This document shows, in pieces, positions 1 through 5,152 of a stretch of 5,591 bases of DNA (the stretch's first letter is position 1; each line of letters starts with the position of its first letter). The notes beneath the pieces were generated by a model that made no database searches, was not told where the DNA came from, and saw only the letters and a list, made by a program, of their open reading frames with translations. This stretch comes from an uncultured Mucilaginibacter sp. Lineage in GTDB: Bacteria > Bacteroidota > Bacteroidia > Sphingobacteriales > Sphingobacteriaceae. A program made the position numbers and the translations under genes. The DNA lies in contig CAMLFI010000199.1 in NCBI GenBank assembly GCA_946479225.1, forward strand, positions 1-5,591, written 5' to 3'.

Positions 1-242
1 TTAAGAAATTTTCGAAAGCGTGATTTTAAAAACGACTTCCATAAGTCGACACCACCGGATTTTCCGAAGATAAAACCGAAGCCGTTAAATTTGTATTTTA
101 TGGGGAAGGGCAGGTTAAGGTCGCCCTGGTTGCCGCTTACCAGTACATCAACATCGCCCATTTGCTGTAGCAGCGGCACAATATCCATTGAGCGGCTTAA
201 GTGGCCGTTGCCGGTGCCTTGTATTGCGTAAAGTATTTTCAT
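1..242 (-). CDS. MurG-like glycosyltransferase, N-terminal 80 residues (3' part outside the window)
   Basis: The reading frame opens with ATG at 242 and runs 80 codons without a stop to the left edge, so the C-terminal part is missing. It begins MKILYAIQGTGNGHLSRSMD. A short beta strand followed by a glycine-rich loop and GHLSR is typical of the first Rossmann domain of GT-B glycosyltransferases of the MurG/UDP-glucuronosyltransferase kind; Bacteroidota have many 'glycosyltransferase family proteins' that start this way. Residues 31-39 (VDVLVSGNQ) look like the second beta strand and loop. The likely role is transfer of a sugar from a nucleotide-sugar donor to a lipid or envelope glycan, but the acceptor cannot be told and the donor-binding C-terminal domain is not visible. 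There is no signal peptide, so it should act in the cytoplasm or at the inner membrane face. It appears to have its own promoter at 359-386. The family call is fairly safe; the substrate is unknown. Confidence 0.82.
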   Translation of the reverse strand, partial: MKILYAIQGTGNGHLSRSMDIVPLLQQMGDVDVLVSGNQGDLNLPFPIKYKFNGFGFIFGKSGGVDLWKSFLKSRFRKFL

Positions 243-264
243 TTAGCTAATTAAAAATTAACAT

Positions 265-293
265 ATAAAGAGAGTTCTTGCTGCTCTCTTTAT
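265..293 (-). terminator. 10-bp hairpin, intrinsic terminator or leader attenuator
   Basis: Positions 265-274 (ATAAAGAGAG) and 284-293 (CTCTCTTTAT) are perfect reverse complements with a 9-nt loop. Read on the minus strand, the hairpin is followed by a T-rich stretch with five T (253-257). It lies 132 bases beyond the stop of the metallophosphoesterase and 22 bases before the ATG of the glycosyltransferase. The outer four pairs are A/T, so the stem is of moderate strength. It may end the upstream transcript. Because a good promoter lies upstream of it (359-386), it would also sit inside the glycosyltransferase leader. Confidence 0.55.
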
Positions 294-358
294 TATTAAC
301 TGATCTTGTTACTCAATGAAAAAGAACGGTAGGGTAACACATCATCTGAATAATGATG

Positions 359-386
359 CAAAGCTACGCCCGGTATATTAACGCAA
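359..386 (-). promoter_or_regulatory. Bacteroidota-type promoter for the glycosyltransferase gene
   Basis: On the minus strand, positions 366-359 read TAGCTTTG, a full match to the Bacteroidota -7 element TAnnTTTG. Upstream of it, 386-384 read TTG, matching the core of the -33 element, with 17 bp between the two. Transcription would start near position 352, giving a leader of about 110 nt before the ATG at 242. That leader contains the hairpin at 265-293. It is the only full match to the -7 consensus I found between genes in this window. Confidence 0.6.
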
Positions 387-425
387 TGTTAATTTACTAT
401 TAGATGTTAAGGGGAGAAATTAAGG

Positions 426-1682
426 TTAAGCCTTTTTCTTTTTAAGGGTGATGACCGTTATCTCAGGCCAAATACCCAGCCTGCCCGAAAAAGCAAGGAA
501 ACCAAAACCACGGTTAACATACAGGTAGCGGTTTTTTTGGTTGATCAAACCCGCCCAATCCAGATAACGGTATTGAACCGGGCTCCACCGTATGCCGGCC
601 ACTTCTACACCAAACTGTGCACCGTGCGTATGACCCGATAAGGTGAGATGAATGTCAATAGGGTTATAACGTACCTGCTCTTCCCAGTGGGTTGGATCGT
701 GCGAGAGTAGTATTTTAAAAGCGTTTTTGTCAACACCAAGCATGGCTTTTTTAAGGTCGCCTTCCTGTTTAAAGCCCTTGCCCCAGTTTTCTACACCGAT
801 AAGTGAGATCTTTTGACCGTCTTTTTCTATTTCGACATTCTCGTTCAATAATAAGCGGAAACCAATGTCTTTGTGATGCTGTTTTAGCTTATCAAGGTTT
901 GCAACCTTGGCCTGGGGGCTTTCCCATTGCACATAGTCGCCGTAGTCATGATTGCCTAAAATAGAGTATTGGCCGTACGGCGAACGCAACTTACTAAAGT
1001 TATCAATGTATTGTTCAATCTCGTCGGAGTGGTTATTTACCAAATCGCCGGTAAAAACAAACAGGTCGCTCTTTTGAGCTTGTGCCATGTCAATCCCTTT
1101 TTGCATGGCGGCTTCATTATCAAAGCTGCCTGAATGAATATCAGATAATTGCGTAATGGTAAAGCCGTCGAATGCTTCAGGCAGTTCGTCAAAATAAATA
1201 GTGTGGCGATGTATTTTATAGTCGTATTTACCCCTAACTATGGCGTATAAAAAGCCAAAGAACGGAAATGCGGCAAGAAGCACAGCTAGTTCGCTTATAA
1301 ATTTGCGACGGCCCGGGAAATGGGTTTGGGCTTTGGGCTCTGCAATTAAGTTATATAACCCCACAAAAAAACCACCCAGATCGCCTAATCCAAGCACGAT
1401 GGAAAATACCAACTTGGTAACAAAAAAAGCCAGGAAAAGGCTAAGCATCCACTCGTTAAAATGGCCCATACCTTTGGTGCCACGCATGGTGCCAAAGCTC
1501 ACTAAAAATATCACCGTAACGGTAACGGATAGGAGAGGGAACCCATAAGCAACTAATGCGCGGGCTAATTGCGACTTCCAGTCGCTGGTGAGGGTTTTAA
1601 GGCCCGAGAAAACGTACCAATCAAAAATAAAACTTATTACTGCTATAAACAGGAAGATAGAAAAGAAGCCGCCTCTGCGCAT
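426..1682 (-). CDS. membrane-anchored calcineurin-like metallophosphoesterase
   Basis: The 418-residue protein has an N-terminal membrane part and a C-terminal metallophosphoesterase domain. Hydrophobic segments lie near residues 7-27, 43-63, 77-99 and 129-149. The catalytic domain runs from about residue 160 and shows the metal-binding motifs in order: DIH (181-183), GDLVNN (212-217), GNHD (243-246), SHD (327-329) and GHTHG (350-354). All expected metal ligands are present, so it should be active with a two-metal centre. The family resembles YkuE/YaeI-type enzymes, some of which act on phospholipid head groups such as UDP-diacylglucosamine or on other phosphodiesters; the substrate here cannot be assigned. 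Four helices would put both termini on the same side of the membrane; which side is not clear from the sequence. The protein ends in four lysines and an alanine. The ATG at 1682 precedes a typical Arg-rich start and first helix. The gene stands alone, with a terminator upstream (1752-1787) separating it from the lipoprotein gene. A weak -7-like match (TAGCTTTC, 1726-1719) has no visible -33 partner. Confidence 0.93.
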   Translation of the reverse strand: MRRGGFFSIFLFIAVISFIFDWYVFSGLKTLTSDWKSQLARALVAYGFPLLSVTVTVIFLVSFGTMRGTKGMGHFNEWMLSLFLAFFVTKLVFSIVLGLGDLGGFFVGLYNLIAEPKAQTHFPGRRKFISELAVLLAAFPFFGFLYAIVRGKYDYKIHRHTIYFDELPEAFDGFTITQLSDIHSGSFDNEAAMQKGIDMAQAQKSDLFVFTGDLVNNHSDEIEQYIDNFSKLRSPYGQYSILGNHDYGDYVQWESPQAKVANLDKLKQHHKDIGFRLLLNENVEIEKDGQKISLIGVENWGKGFKQEGDLKKAMLGVDKNAFKILLSHDPTHWEEQVRYNPIDIHLTLSGHTHGAQFGVEVAGIRWSPVQYRYLDWAGLINQKNRYLYVNRGFGFLAFSGRLGIWPEITVITLKKKKA

Positions 1683-1751
1683 AAACTACACTGTGTTTTG
1701 AACCGCAATTTAAAAAAGGAAAGCTAATCTGGATGTAAAATTTGGCTATAA

Positions 1752-1787
1752 TATAAAAATAAAATCCCCGGCGTTAAAGCAGGGGAT
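1752..1787 (-). terminator. intrinsic terminator of the small lipoprotein gene
   Basis: On the minus strand, ATCCCC (1787-1782) pairs with GGGGAT (1769-1764). The inner bases add two further GC pairs after one mismatch, leaving a loop of about six bases. The stem is followed at once by a T-rich run (1763-1752). It begins 8 bases beyond the stop codon of the lipoprotein gene, the usual place for such a signal, and should insulate the metallophosphoesterase gene downstream. Confidence 0.8.
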
Positions 1788-1795
1788 AAGCCTAA

Positions 1796-1984
1796 TTAAT
1801 ATTGGCGCGGTGGCGCATATCTGTGTTCGCGATTGCGATCATAATCGTTGTGATCATTGTGATGGTAACGATCACTGCTATAACTGCGCATTTGTCTTGA
1901 ACGGTGATGAACGGAGCAGCTTGTTGCTATTATAGTTATAAGTAAACCGGAAATAGCGATGATATTTATAATTAACTTTTTCAT
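1796..1984 (-). CDS. small His/Tyr/Arg-rich lipoprotein of unknown function
   Basis: I place the start at ATG 1984, giving 62 residues beginning MKKLIINIIAISGLL. A longer frame from a GTG at 2008 is possible, but it would put the start inside a leader hairpin and add eight residues before a classic lysine-rich signal start. Residues 1-22 form a lipoprotein signal peptide, with Ile/Leu-rich core and ATS before Cys23, a relaxed lipobox as often seen in Bacteroidota. Mature Cys23 would be lipidated. The remaining 39 residues are low-complexity and hydrophilic, rich in His, Arg, Tyr, Asp and Ser, with pairs such as HH at 26-27. I do not recognise a domain. Many His residues could bind metal ions, but that is a guess. 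A terminator follows directly and a hairpin touches the start codon, so expression may be controlled at the RNA level. Lengthwise it is a mini-protein, but the signal peptide, leader and terminator argue that it is real. Confidence 0.75.
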   Translation of the reverse strand: MKKLIINIIAISGLLITIIATSCSVHHRSRQMRSYSSDRYHHNDHNDYDRNREHRYAPPRQY

Positions 1985-2017
1985 GATATAAAGTGTCTTT
2001 TCAGGCACGCTTATATC
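1985..2017 (-). promoter_or_regulatory. leader hairpin directly touching the lipoprotein start codon
   Basis: Positions 1985-1991 (GATATAA) and 2011-2017 (TTATATC) form a perfect 7-bp stem. After a small internal loop, 1993-1997 (GTGTC) pairs with 2004-2008 (GGCAC), with one G-U pair in RNA, and a 6-base loop (1998-2003) remains. The base of the stem ends exactly at the base before the ATG (1984-1982). No T-run follows, so it is not a terminator. Its position could hide or expose the ribosome entry site; this is an inference. Confidence 0.5.
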
Positions 2018-2055
2018 AATTAAACTATAATATTGCTTAAAGGTTTAAAATGCGG

Positions 2056-2700
2056 CTACGCGTTTGCCGGTTTTGCCGCCAGACGACTAATAGAAATATA
2101 TACCGCATTCAGGATGATAAATCCTACTAAAAGAAAGCCGCAGTTAGACATCACCCGCCCGTAACCCAGTTCGGTTACATCTAAAAAGTTATAAGGATAG
2201 AGACCAGTAAAAGCGCCCCGTGTAAGAATGTAAATAGTGTAGATAAACGGATAAACCAGCCACAACAGGGTATTGATCCATTTAATGGTGATCTTTTTTA
2301 CCAGTAACAGCCAGAAAACAACAAAGGCTATTGGACTTACAATGTGAAAAATATCGCTTGTAACTTTGAAAAGTCCAATGGGATGGAACTGCTCGCGAAG
2401 CATAAAATGATACACCAGGCCCACAATAGTAATGTAAGCGGCCATGGCTCCAATGACATAAGGTGCAGCAAAAAAGCGTCCCCATTTTGATTGAGGTTTT
2501 ATTACCAACAATGTCAGTAAAAGCGCCAGTAAAAAATTGGTTTGAATAGTAAAATAGCTAAGCAGCTGCACTATGGCTCCGCCCAACGTTCGGCCTTTTT
2601 CAAGGTAATCGGGGATGGAAATATAAAATTGAAGTACTATACCCATCCATAAAGTGACCGCCAGTAATGCCGCGAAAGTGAGGTGAAGTTTGTTTTTCAT
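2056..2700 (-). CDS. Pr6Pr family six-helix membrane protein
   Basis: The 214-residue protein has six hydrophobic segments, near residues 6-29, 41-67, 76-100, 115-134, 140-160 and 183-204, and short loops with hardly any soluble domain. The pattern matches the Pr6Pr family of small integral membrane proteins: YFTIQTN at the second helix (49-55), and a TRG followed by LYPYNFLD (160-174) in the loop between helices five and six. Length is usual for the family. Its biochemical function is not established, so I assign none. It lies 8 bases after the stop of the YjbR-like gene, and the two are almost certainly co-transcribed. No Shine-Dalgarno is present, as expected in this phylum. A second frame inside it (2282-2485) is a shadow. 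No clear terminator follows its TAG; read-through towards the lipoprotein gene 71 bases on is possible. Confidence 0.85.
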   Translation of the reverse strand: MKNKLHLTFAALLAVTLWMGIVLQFYISIPDYLEKGRTLGGAIVQLLSYFTIQTNFLLALLLTLLVIKPQSKWGRFFAAPYVIGAMAAYITIVGLVYHFMLREQFHPIGLFKVTSDIFHIVSPIAFVVFWLLLVKKITIKWINTLLWLVYPFIYTIYILTRGAFTGLYPYNFLDVTELGYGRVMSNCGFLLVGFIILNAVYISISRLAAKPANA

Positions 2701-2708
2701 CGGAGATT

Positions 2709-3041
2709 TTACTTCTTCTTTTTTACCCGTTTTTCGGTAGCTGCTTGCCAGGCAGTTGTAATGGCATCTTCCAGCATATCCTGCCGTACAGCGTTTAACT
2801 CAAACAGTGTGTAGCCATGTAGACCCCATTTATTAGGAACTGGATAGATAATCGCCGGATTAAAAGCCGAAAATACCGATTGGTCGATTAATGACAATTT
2901 AACCATTGCCCGTTGCTCAGGTACCCAAAGTGTAGCGAATGTACGTTTGTTGGCCCTGAACGCGGGCTTGCCAAAATGATTGTATTCCTCTGTCCCCGGT
3001 AGGGATAAGGCAAACTGGCGTACGGTTTCAATACTGATCAT
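2709..3041 (-). CDS. MmcQ/YjbR family protein
   Basis: The 110-residue protein fits the MmcQ/YjbR (CyaY-like fold) family over its whole length. Visible family features are an N-terminal helix ending in LPGTEE (14-19), the strand segment HFGKPAFRA (22-30), a beta segment around VKLSL (47-51), and the C-terminal W-x-x-x-x-YTLFEL helix entry (72-82) leading into a long helix to about residue 102. Members are often called DNA-binding proteins because of a double wing-like fold, but the role is not proven. The chain ends in a very basic tail (KRVKKKK, 104-110), which could favour contact with nucleic acid or simply be disordered. It is the first gene of a two-gene unit with the Pr6Pr gene (8-base gap). 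The upstream terminator at 3111-3142 separates it from the repeat protein, so it needs its own promoter; a weak candidate is at 3064-3071. Confidence 0.88.
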   Translation of the reverse strand: MISIETVRQFALSLPGTEEYNHFGKPAFRANKRTFATLWVPEQRAMVKLSLIDQSVFSAFNPAIIYPVPNKWGLHGYTLFELNAVRQDMLEDAITTAWQAATEKRVKKKK

Positions 3042-3063
3042 AAGGGATATGGTTTAACAGAGA

Positions 3064-3071
3064 TAAAGATA
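3064..3071 (-). promoter_or_regulatory. weak -7-like element ahead of the YjbR/Pr6Pr unit
   Basis: On the minus strand, 3071-3064 read TATCTTTA, one base off the Bacteroidota -7 consensus TAnnTTTG. It lies 22 bases before the ATG at 3041 and downstream of the terminator at 3111-3142, where a promoter is needed. I find no clear TTG or TTTG at the -33 distance, so this is only a candidate. The same octamer occurs ahead of the cbpA-like gene (4873-4866). Confidence 0.25.
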
Positions 3072-3110
3072 AAAATTAAAGCGAGAAACGTGTGTTTCAG
3101 CGCGAGCCAT

Positions 3111-3142
3111 AAAAAAACAAAAGGCCCTCAAAATTGAGGGCC
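3111..3142 (-). terminator. strong intrinsic terminator of the repeat-protein gene
   Basis: GGCCCTC (3123-3129) and GAGGGCC (3136-3142) form a perfect GC-rich 7-bp stem, extendable by two A/T pairs, with the loop AAAATT. On the minus strand the stem is followed by TTTTG and then seven T (3117-3111). It begins 22 bases beyond the stop of the gene at 3165-3464. This is the clearest terminator in the window. The opposite strand lacks a T-run after the stem, so it acts in one direction. Confidence 0.92.
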
Positions 3143-3164
3143 CAATGCATTCTGTTCTTTGTTA

Positions 3165-3464
3165 TTAGTATCTTCTGTATGGAGCGTAGTAGGGTTGGTT
3201 AACATAGTAGCGATGACCACCTCTGTAATGTACCACCTGACGATATCTTGCCGGGCCGCGGTGAGCTACTACAACCGGTCTGTGATATACTACCGGTCTG
3301 TGGCGTACAACTACCGGTCTGCTGTAAACTACCGGCCTGTCATATACAACTACGTGGCGCGGTGCCGGTGTGCCAATTTGTACGCCAATGCTTACCTGTG
3401 CTTTGGCTGCCTGAAATCCTAATATTAATGCTATTGTTGCTACGGCTATTTTTAAAGTCTTCAT
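3165..3464 (-). CDS. small secreted Arg-Pro-Val-Val repeat protein
   Basis: The 99-residue protein starts MKTLKIAVAT and has a Sec signal peptide with hydrophobic core (5-17) and a signal peptidase I site after AKA (20-22). The mature chain would begin with Gln23, as is common for exported Bacteroidota proteins. Residues 43-65 hold four RPVV units (43, 49, 56, 62), mixed with Tyr, Arg and His. The C-terminal part (71-99) is rich in Tyr, Arg and His and ends YRRY. There is no Cys and no recognisable catalytic domain. It should be periplasmic or outer-membrane associated; high positive charge suggests contact with polyanions such as glycans or lipopolysaccharide, but this is speculation. Similar Arg/His/Tyr/Val-rich small exported proteins are common in Sphingobacteriaceae. 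Overlapping plus-strand frames (3159-3422 and 3248-3583) are by-products of the repeat. It is a single-gene unit with a strong terminator. Confidence 0.8.
   Translation of the reverse strand: MKTLKIAVATIALILGFQAAKAQVSIGVQIGTPAPRHVVVYDRPVVYSRPVVVRHRPVVYHRPVVVAHRGPARYRQVVHYRGGHRYYVNQPYYAPYRRY
3274..3339 (-). repeat. short in-frame repeat encoding RPVV units
   Basis: On the plus strand ACCGGTCTG occurs at 3274-3282, 3292-3300 and 3313-3321, and ACCGGCCTG at 3331-3339. The period is 18, 21 and 18 bases, all multiples of three, so units of six or seven residues can be gained or lost without breaking the frame. Nucleotide identity is high in the nonamer core and lower between copies, which suggests expansion by slippage or unequal recombination followed by divergence. 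Confidence 0.8.
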
Positions 3465-3556
3465 GTTCGTATGTGTTAAAATTATCCTATATGTTGTTGT
3501 TTATTATTGAGACGAGCCCAATAGCACAGGGTTTAACAAATACACTGCCGAAAGCT

Positions 3557-3581
3557 ATAAATTGCTGTGAAACAGCTTTAT
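3557..3581 (-). terminator. hairpin downstream of cbpM, possible terminator
   Basis: GCTGT (3564-3568) and ACAGC (3572-3576) form a perfect stem around the loop GAA. After a two-base bulge, ATAAA (3557-3561) pairs with TTTAT (3577-3581). It lies 45 bases beyond the cbpM stop. On the minus strand only a short T-containing stretch follows, without a real T-run, so termination would be weak. It may equally belong to the leader of the repeat-protein gene. Confidence 0.35.
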
Positions 3582-3626
3582 AAAAATGAGAATATTGACT
3601 AATGAGGTAAAAATAGGTCAGGTAAA

Positions 3627-3917
3627 TTACTCGTATGCGTTAAGCTTGTTGCGCAGTTGGCGCATTTCTTCCTGTATATCTTCCAATCGCTGCAGTAAAT
3701 GGCTTATAGCTTCAATACCCGCTGTGTTTATTTCCAACTCGTTATGCAGGCGTGTTAGCCTTTCTAATTTTTGCAGCTCACTTTCAGGTATGTAGTAATC
3801 CTGGTCAACAACGGTAACCTCAACAAGTCCTGCTTGTTGAAGCTCTGTAATAAATGTATCCTCCACTTCGTGGTAAATACAAAACTGCTTAGCCGCTATT
3901 AAGTTTTCTGTTCTCAT
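3627..3917 (-). CDS. cbpM: CbpM-type modulator of the DnaJ-like co-chaperone
   Basis: The 96-residue protein fits the CbpM family (MerR-like, about 100 residues). The N-terminal half (about 6-50) resembles the MerR-type helix-turn-helix and wing: AAKQFCIYHEVEDTFITELQ at 8-27, then GLVEV and DYYIPESEL. The second half is a helix with heptad-like hydrophobics, including the family segment LEINTAGIEAISHLLQRL (60-77), and continues as a coiled coil to the end. In E. coli, CbpM binds the J-domain of CbpA and blocks its action with DnaK and on DNA. The gene starts 12 bases after the stop of the DnaJ-like gene, the order and spacing found for cbpA-cbpM, which supports the call strongly. No Shine-Dalgarno precedes the ATG. 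It should be translated from the same mRNA as cbpA. The plus-strand frame at 3586-3795 is its shadow. Confidence 0.87.
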   Translation of the reverse strand: MRTENLIAAKQFCIYHEVEDTFITELQQAGLVEVTVVDQDYYIPESELQKLERLTRLHNELEINTAGIEAISHLLQRLEDIQEEMRQLRNKLNAYE

Positions 3918-3929
3918 AATCTGTTGGTT

Positions 3930-4838
3930 TTATGATGATTTAGCCAGTTCTTCAAATAATTGCTTTTGTTTTTCGGTTAGGTTGGTAGGTATCTGCACAT
4001 CATAAGTAATGTACAGATCGCCATGCTGGCCTTCTCTTTTATATACAGGCAGACCTTTTCCTTTAAGTTTTACTTTTGTGCCGTTTTGTGTTTCGGGTTT
4101 TACCTGAAGCTTCACTTTTCCGGTCAGCGTCTCTATAGTCAACTCGCCACCAAGCACGGCTGTATAAACATCAATTTTTGCTGTCGCGAAAAGATCAGCT
4201 CCCTGCCGCCTGAATCGCGAATCATCGCTTACTAAAAATTTAATATAAAGGTCGCCCCCCGGGCCGCCATTAGCACCCGGCCCGCCATGCCCCGCAATTT
4301 TTATGGTTTGCCCGTTCTCGACACCGGCAGGAATAGTAATGCGGATGTTCTTTCCGTTAACGGTAAGTGTTTGCTTATGCGTTTCGGCTATTTGGTTCAG
4401 GTTAAGTTGTAGTTCGGCATTATAATCTTGGCCACGATACTTTGCCTGCCTGCCTCTGGCTGCACCGCCACCACCGCCAAACATGGATTGGAAAAAGTCT
4501 GAAAAATCATTTCCGCTTCCAAATCCTTCAAAATCGAACCCCTGCGCGCCACCGCCGCCATAACTGCGCTGCTGGCTCTGCTGCTGTTGCCGGGCCTGAT
4601 CGTAAGCTTCGCCGTGCTGCCAGTTCTCGCCGTATTTATCGTATTTTTTGCGCTTTTCGGGGTCGGCTAACACCTCGTTGGCTTCGTTAAGCTGCTGAAA
4701 TTTTTTGTTGGCCTCGGCGTCGTTAGGGTTAAGGTCGGGATGATACTTGCGTGCAAGTTTGCGGTAAGCATTTTTTATGTCTTTGTCTGATGCTGTTTTA
4801 TCCAGCCCTAAAACCTTGTAATAGTCAATAAACGCCAT
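3930..4838 (-). CDS. cbpA: CbpA-type DnaJ co-chaperone (class II, no zinc finger)
   Basis: The 302-residue protein is a J-domain co-chaperone that would stimulate the ATPase of DnaK and deliver unfolded clients in the cytoplasm. Residues 4-69 are the J-domain, with HPD at 33-35 and the basic helix [11 protein letters not shown] before it. A glutamine-rich stretch (81-91) is followed by a Gly/Phe-rich linker (93-127). Two C-terminal substrate-binding domains follow (about 135-212 and 213-290), with the GHGGPG segment (183-188) and GGDLYIKF (194-201). The four CxxCxGxG zinc repeats of classical DnaJ are absent, so it is the CbpA/class II type. Length (about 306 in E. coli CbpA) is normal. The gene is followed directly by cbpM, which confirms the CbpA assignment. 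Nucleoid or DNA binding, known for E. coli CbpA, is not shown here. Its start, [12 protein letters not shown], is typical. A candidate promoter is at 4866-4896. Confidence 0.94.
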   Translation of the reverse strand: MAFIDYYKVLGLDKTASDKDIKNAYRKLARKYHPDLNPNDAEANKKFQQLNEANEVLADPEKRKKYDKYGENWQHGEAYDQARQQQQSQQRSYGGGGAQGFDFEGFGSGNDFSDFFQSMFGGGGGAARGRQAKYRGQDYNAELQLNLNQIAETHKQTLTVNGKNIRITIPAGVENGQTIKIAGHGGPGANGGPGGDLYIKFLVSDDSRFRRQGADLFATAKIDVYTAVLGGELTIETLTGKVKLQVKPETQNGTKVKLKGKGLPVYKREGQHGDLYITYDVQIPTNLTEKQKQLFEELAKSS

Positions 4839-4865
4839 AGTTGTTTAGTTGTAAATACTAAACTT

Positions 4866-4896
4866 TAAAGATAGCGGAATGGTTTTTATAAATAAA
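4866..4896 (-). promoter_or_regulatory. candidate promoter of the cbpA-cbpM unit
   Basis: On the minus strand, TTTA (4896-4893) and TATCTTTA (4873-4866) are separated by 19 bp. Each is one base off the Bacteroidota elements TTTG and TAnnTTTG. The -7-like box lies 27 bases before the ATG at 4838. Placement and spacing fit, but the surroundings are A/T-rich and chance matches are likely. No strong terminator separates PspC from cbpA, so read-through is also possible. Confidence 0.35.
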
Positions 4897-4924
4897 TGAC
4901 GGTGGTCAATAGACGATCTGCAAA

Positions 4925-5146
4925 TTAGAGATCTGTAGCGCCTGCGCGGCCACGCTTAATGTAATTGCGGATGTCTAACACAATACCTGCAAAAAAGTAA
5001 AATATAAGCGGGAAGCCTACGGCCAAAAACGAGGAGTAAATAAAAAACAGCCGGATCTTAGAGATAGAAATATTAAAGCGCTCGCCTAAATAGGTGCAAA
5101 CCCCAAAAGAATACCGTTCAAAAAAAGTGATCAGTTGTTGTAACAT
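4925..5146 (-). CDS. PspC-domain membrane protein
   Basis: The 73-residue protein is a single PspC domain. Visible family features are GVCTYLGERFNIS (15-27), with the G-V-C-x-x-L-G-E core, SKIRLFFIY (29-37), and a long hydrophobic segment (about 33-57) ending in GIVLDIRNYIKR. In Proteobacteria PspC is a membrane partner of PspB in the phage shock response, sensing secretin or membrane damage. In Bacteroidota, stand-alone PspC-domain proteins are common and their role is not settled; I see no pspA, pspB or pspF here, so a full Psp system is not supported. The gene starts 6 bases after the stop of the DUF2851 gene, implying co-transcription and translational coupling. It should sit in the inner membrane with a short basic cytoplasmic tail (KRGR, 64-67). 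No convincing terminator follows. Confidence 0.9.
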   Translation of the reverse strand: MLQQLITFFERYSFGVCTYLGERFNISISKIRLFFIYSSFLAVGFPLIFYFFAGIVLDIRNYIKRGRAGATDL

Positions 5147-5152
5147 AATTAA

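Noticed and set aside
1240..1548. Plus-strand frame of 102 codons
   Set aside because: It lies wholly inside the metallophosphoesterase gene, antisense to its membrane part; composition is not protein-like and no family is recognisable.
1985..2008. Upstream GTG start at 2008 for the small lipoprotein
   Set aside because: It would place the start inside a hairpin and add eight residues before MKKLIIN, disrupting a typical lysine-first signal peptide. ATG at 1984 is preferred.
2020..2048. Inverted repeat TTAAAC/GTTTAA between the Pr6Pr and lipoprotein genes
   Set aside because: A/T-rich 6-bp arms with a 17-base loop and no T-run; too weak to call a terminator.
3085..3098. Inverted repeat GAAAC-GTGT-GTTTC upstream of the YjbR gene
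   Set aside because: Only 5 bp per arm and no extension; such repeats occur by chance. It could be an operator but nothing supports it.
3274..3339. Possible CRISPR-like array
   Set aside because: The 9-bp repeat is too short, the spacing of 18-21 bases is a multiple of three, and it lies inside a coding frame for RPVV units.
3159..3583. Two overlapping plus-strand frames across the RPVV repeat gene
   Set aside because: Both arise because an in-frame repeat without stops on one strand tends to be open on the other. They have no signal peptide or domain, and the minus-strand frame has a clear signal peptide and terminator.
4023..4690. Plus-strand frames opposite cbpA
   Set aside because: The minus strand encodes an unmistakable DnaJ-like protein; the opposite frames show no family features.
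4897..4933. Short inverted repeats after the PspC gene (TGAC/GTCA and GATCT/AGATC)
   Set aside because: Stems of only 4-5 bp, the second overlapping the stop codon; not convincing as a terminator.
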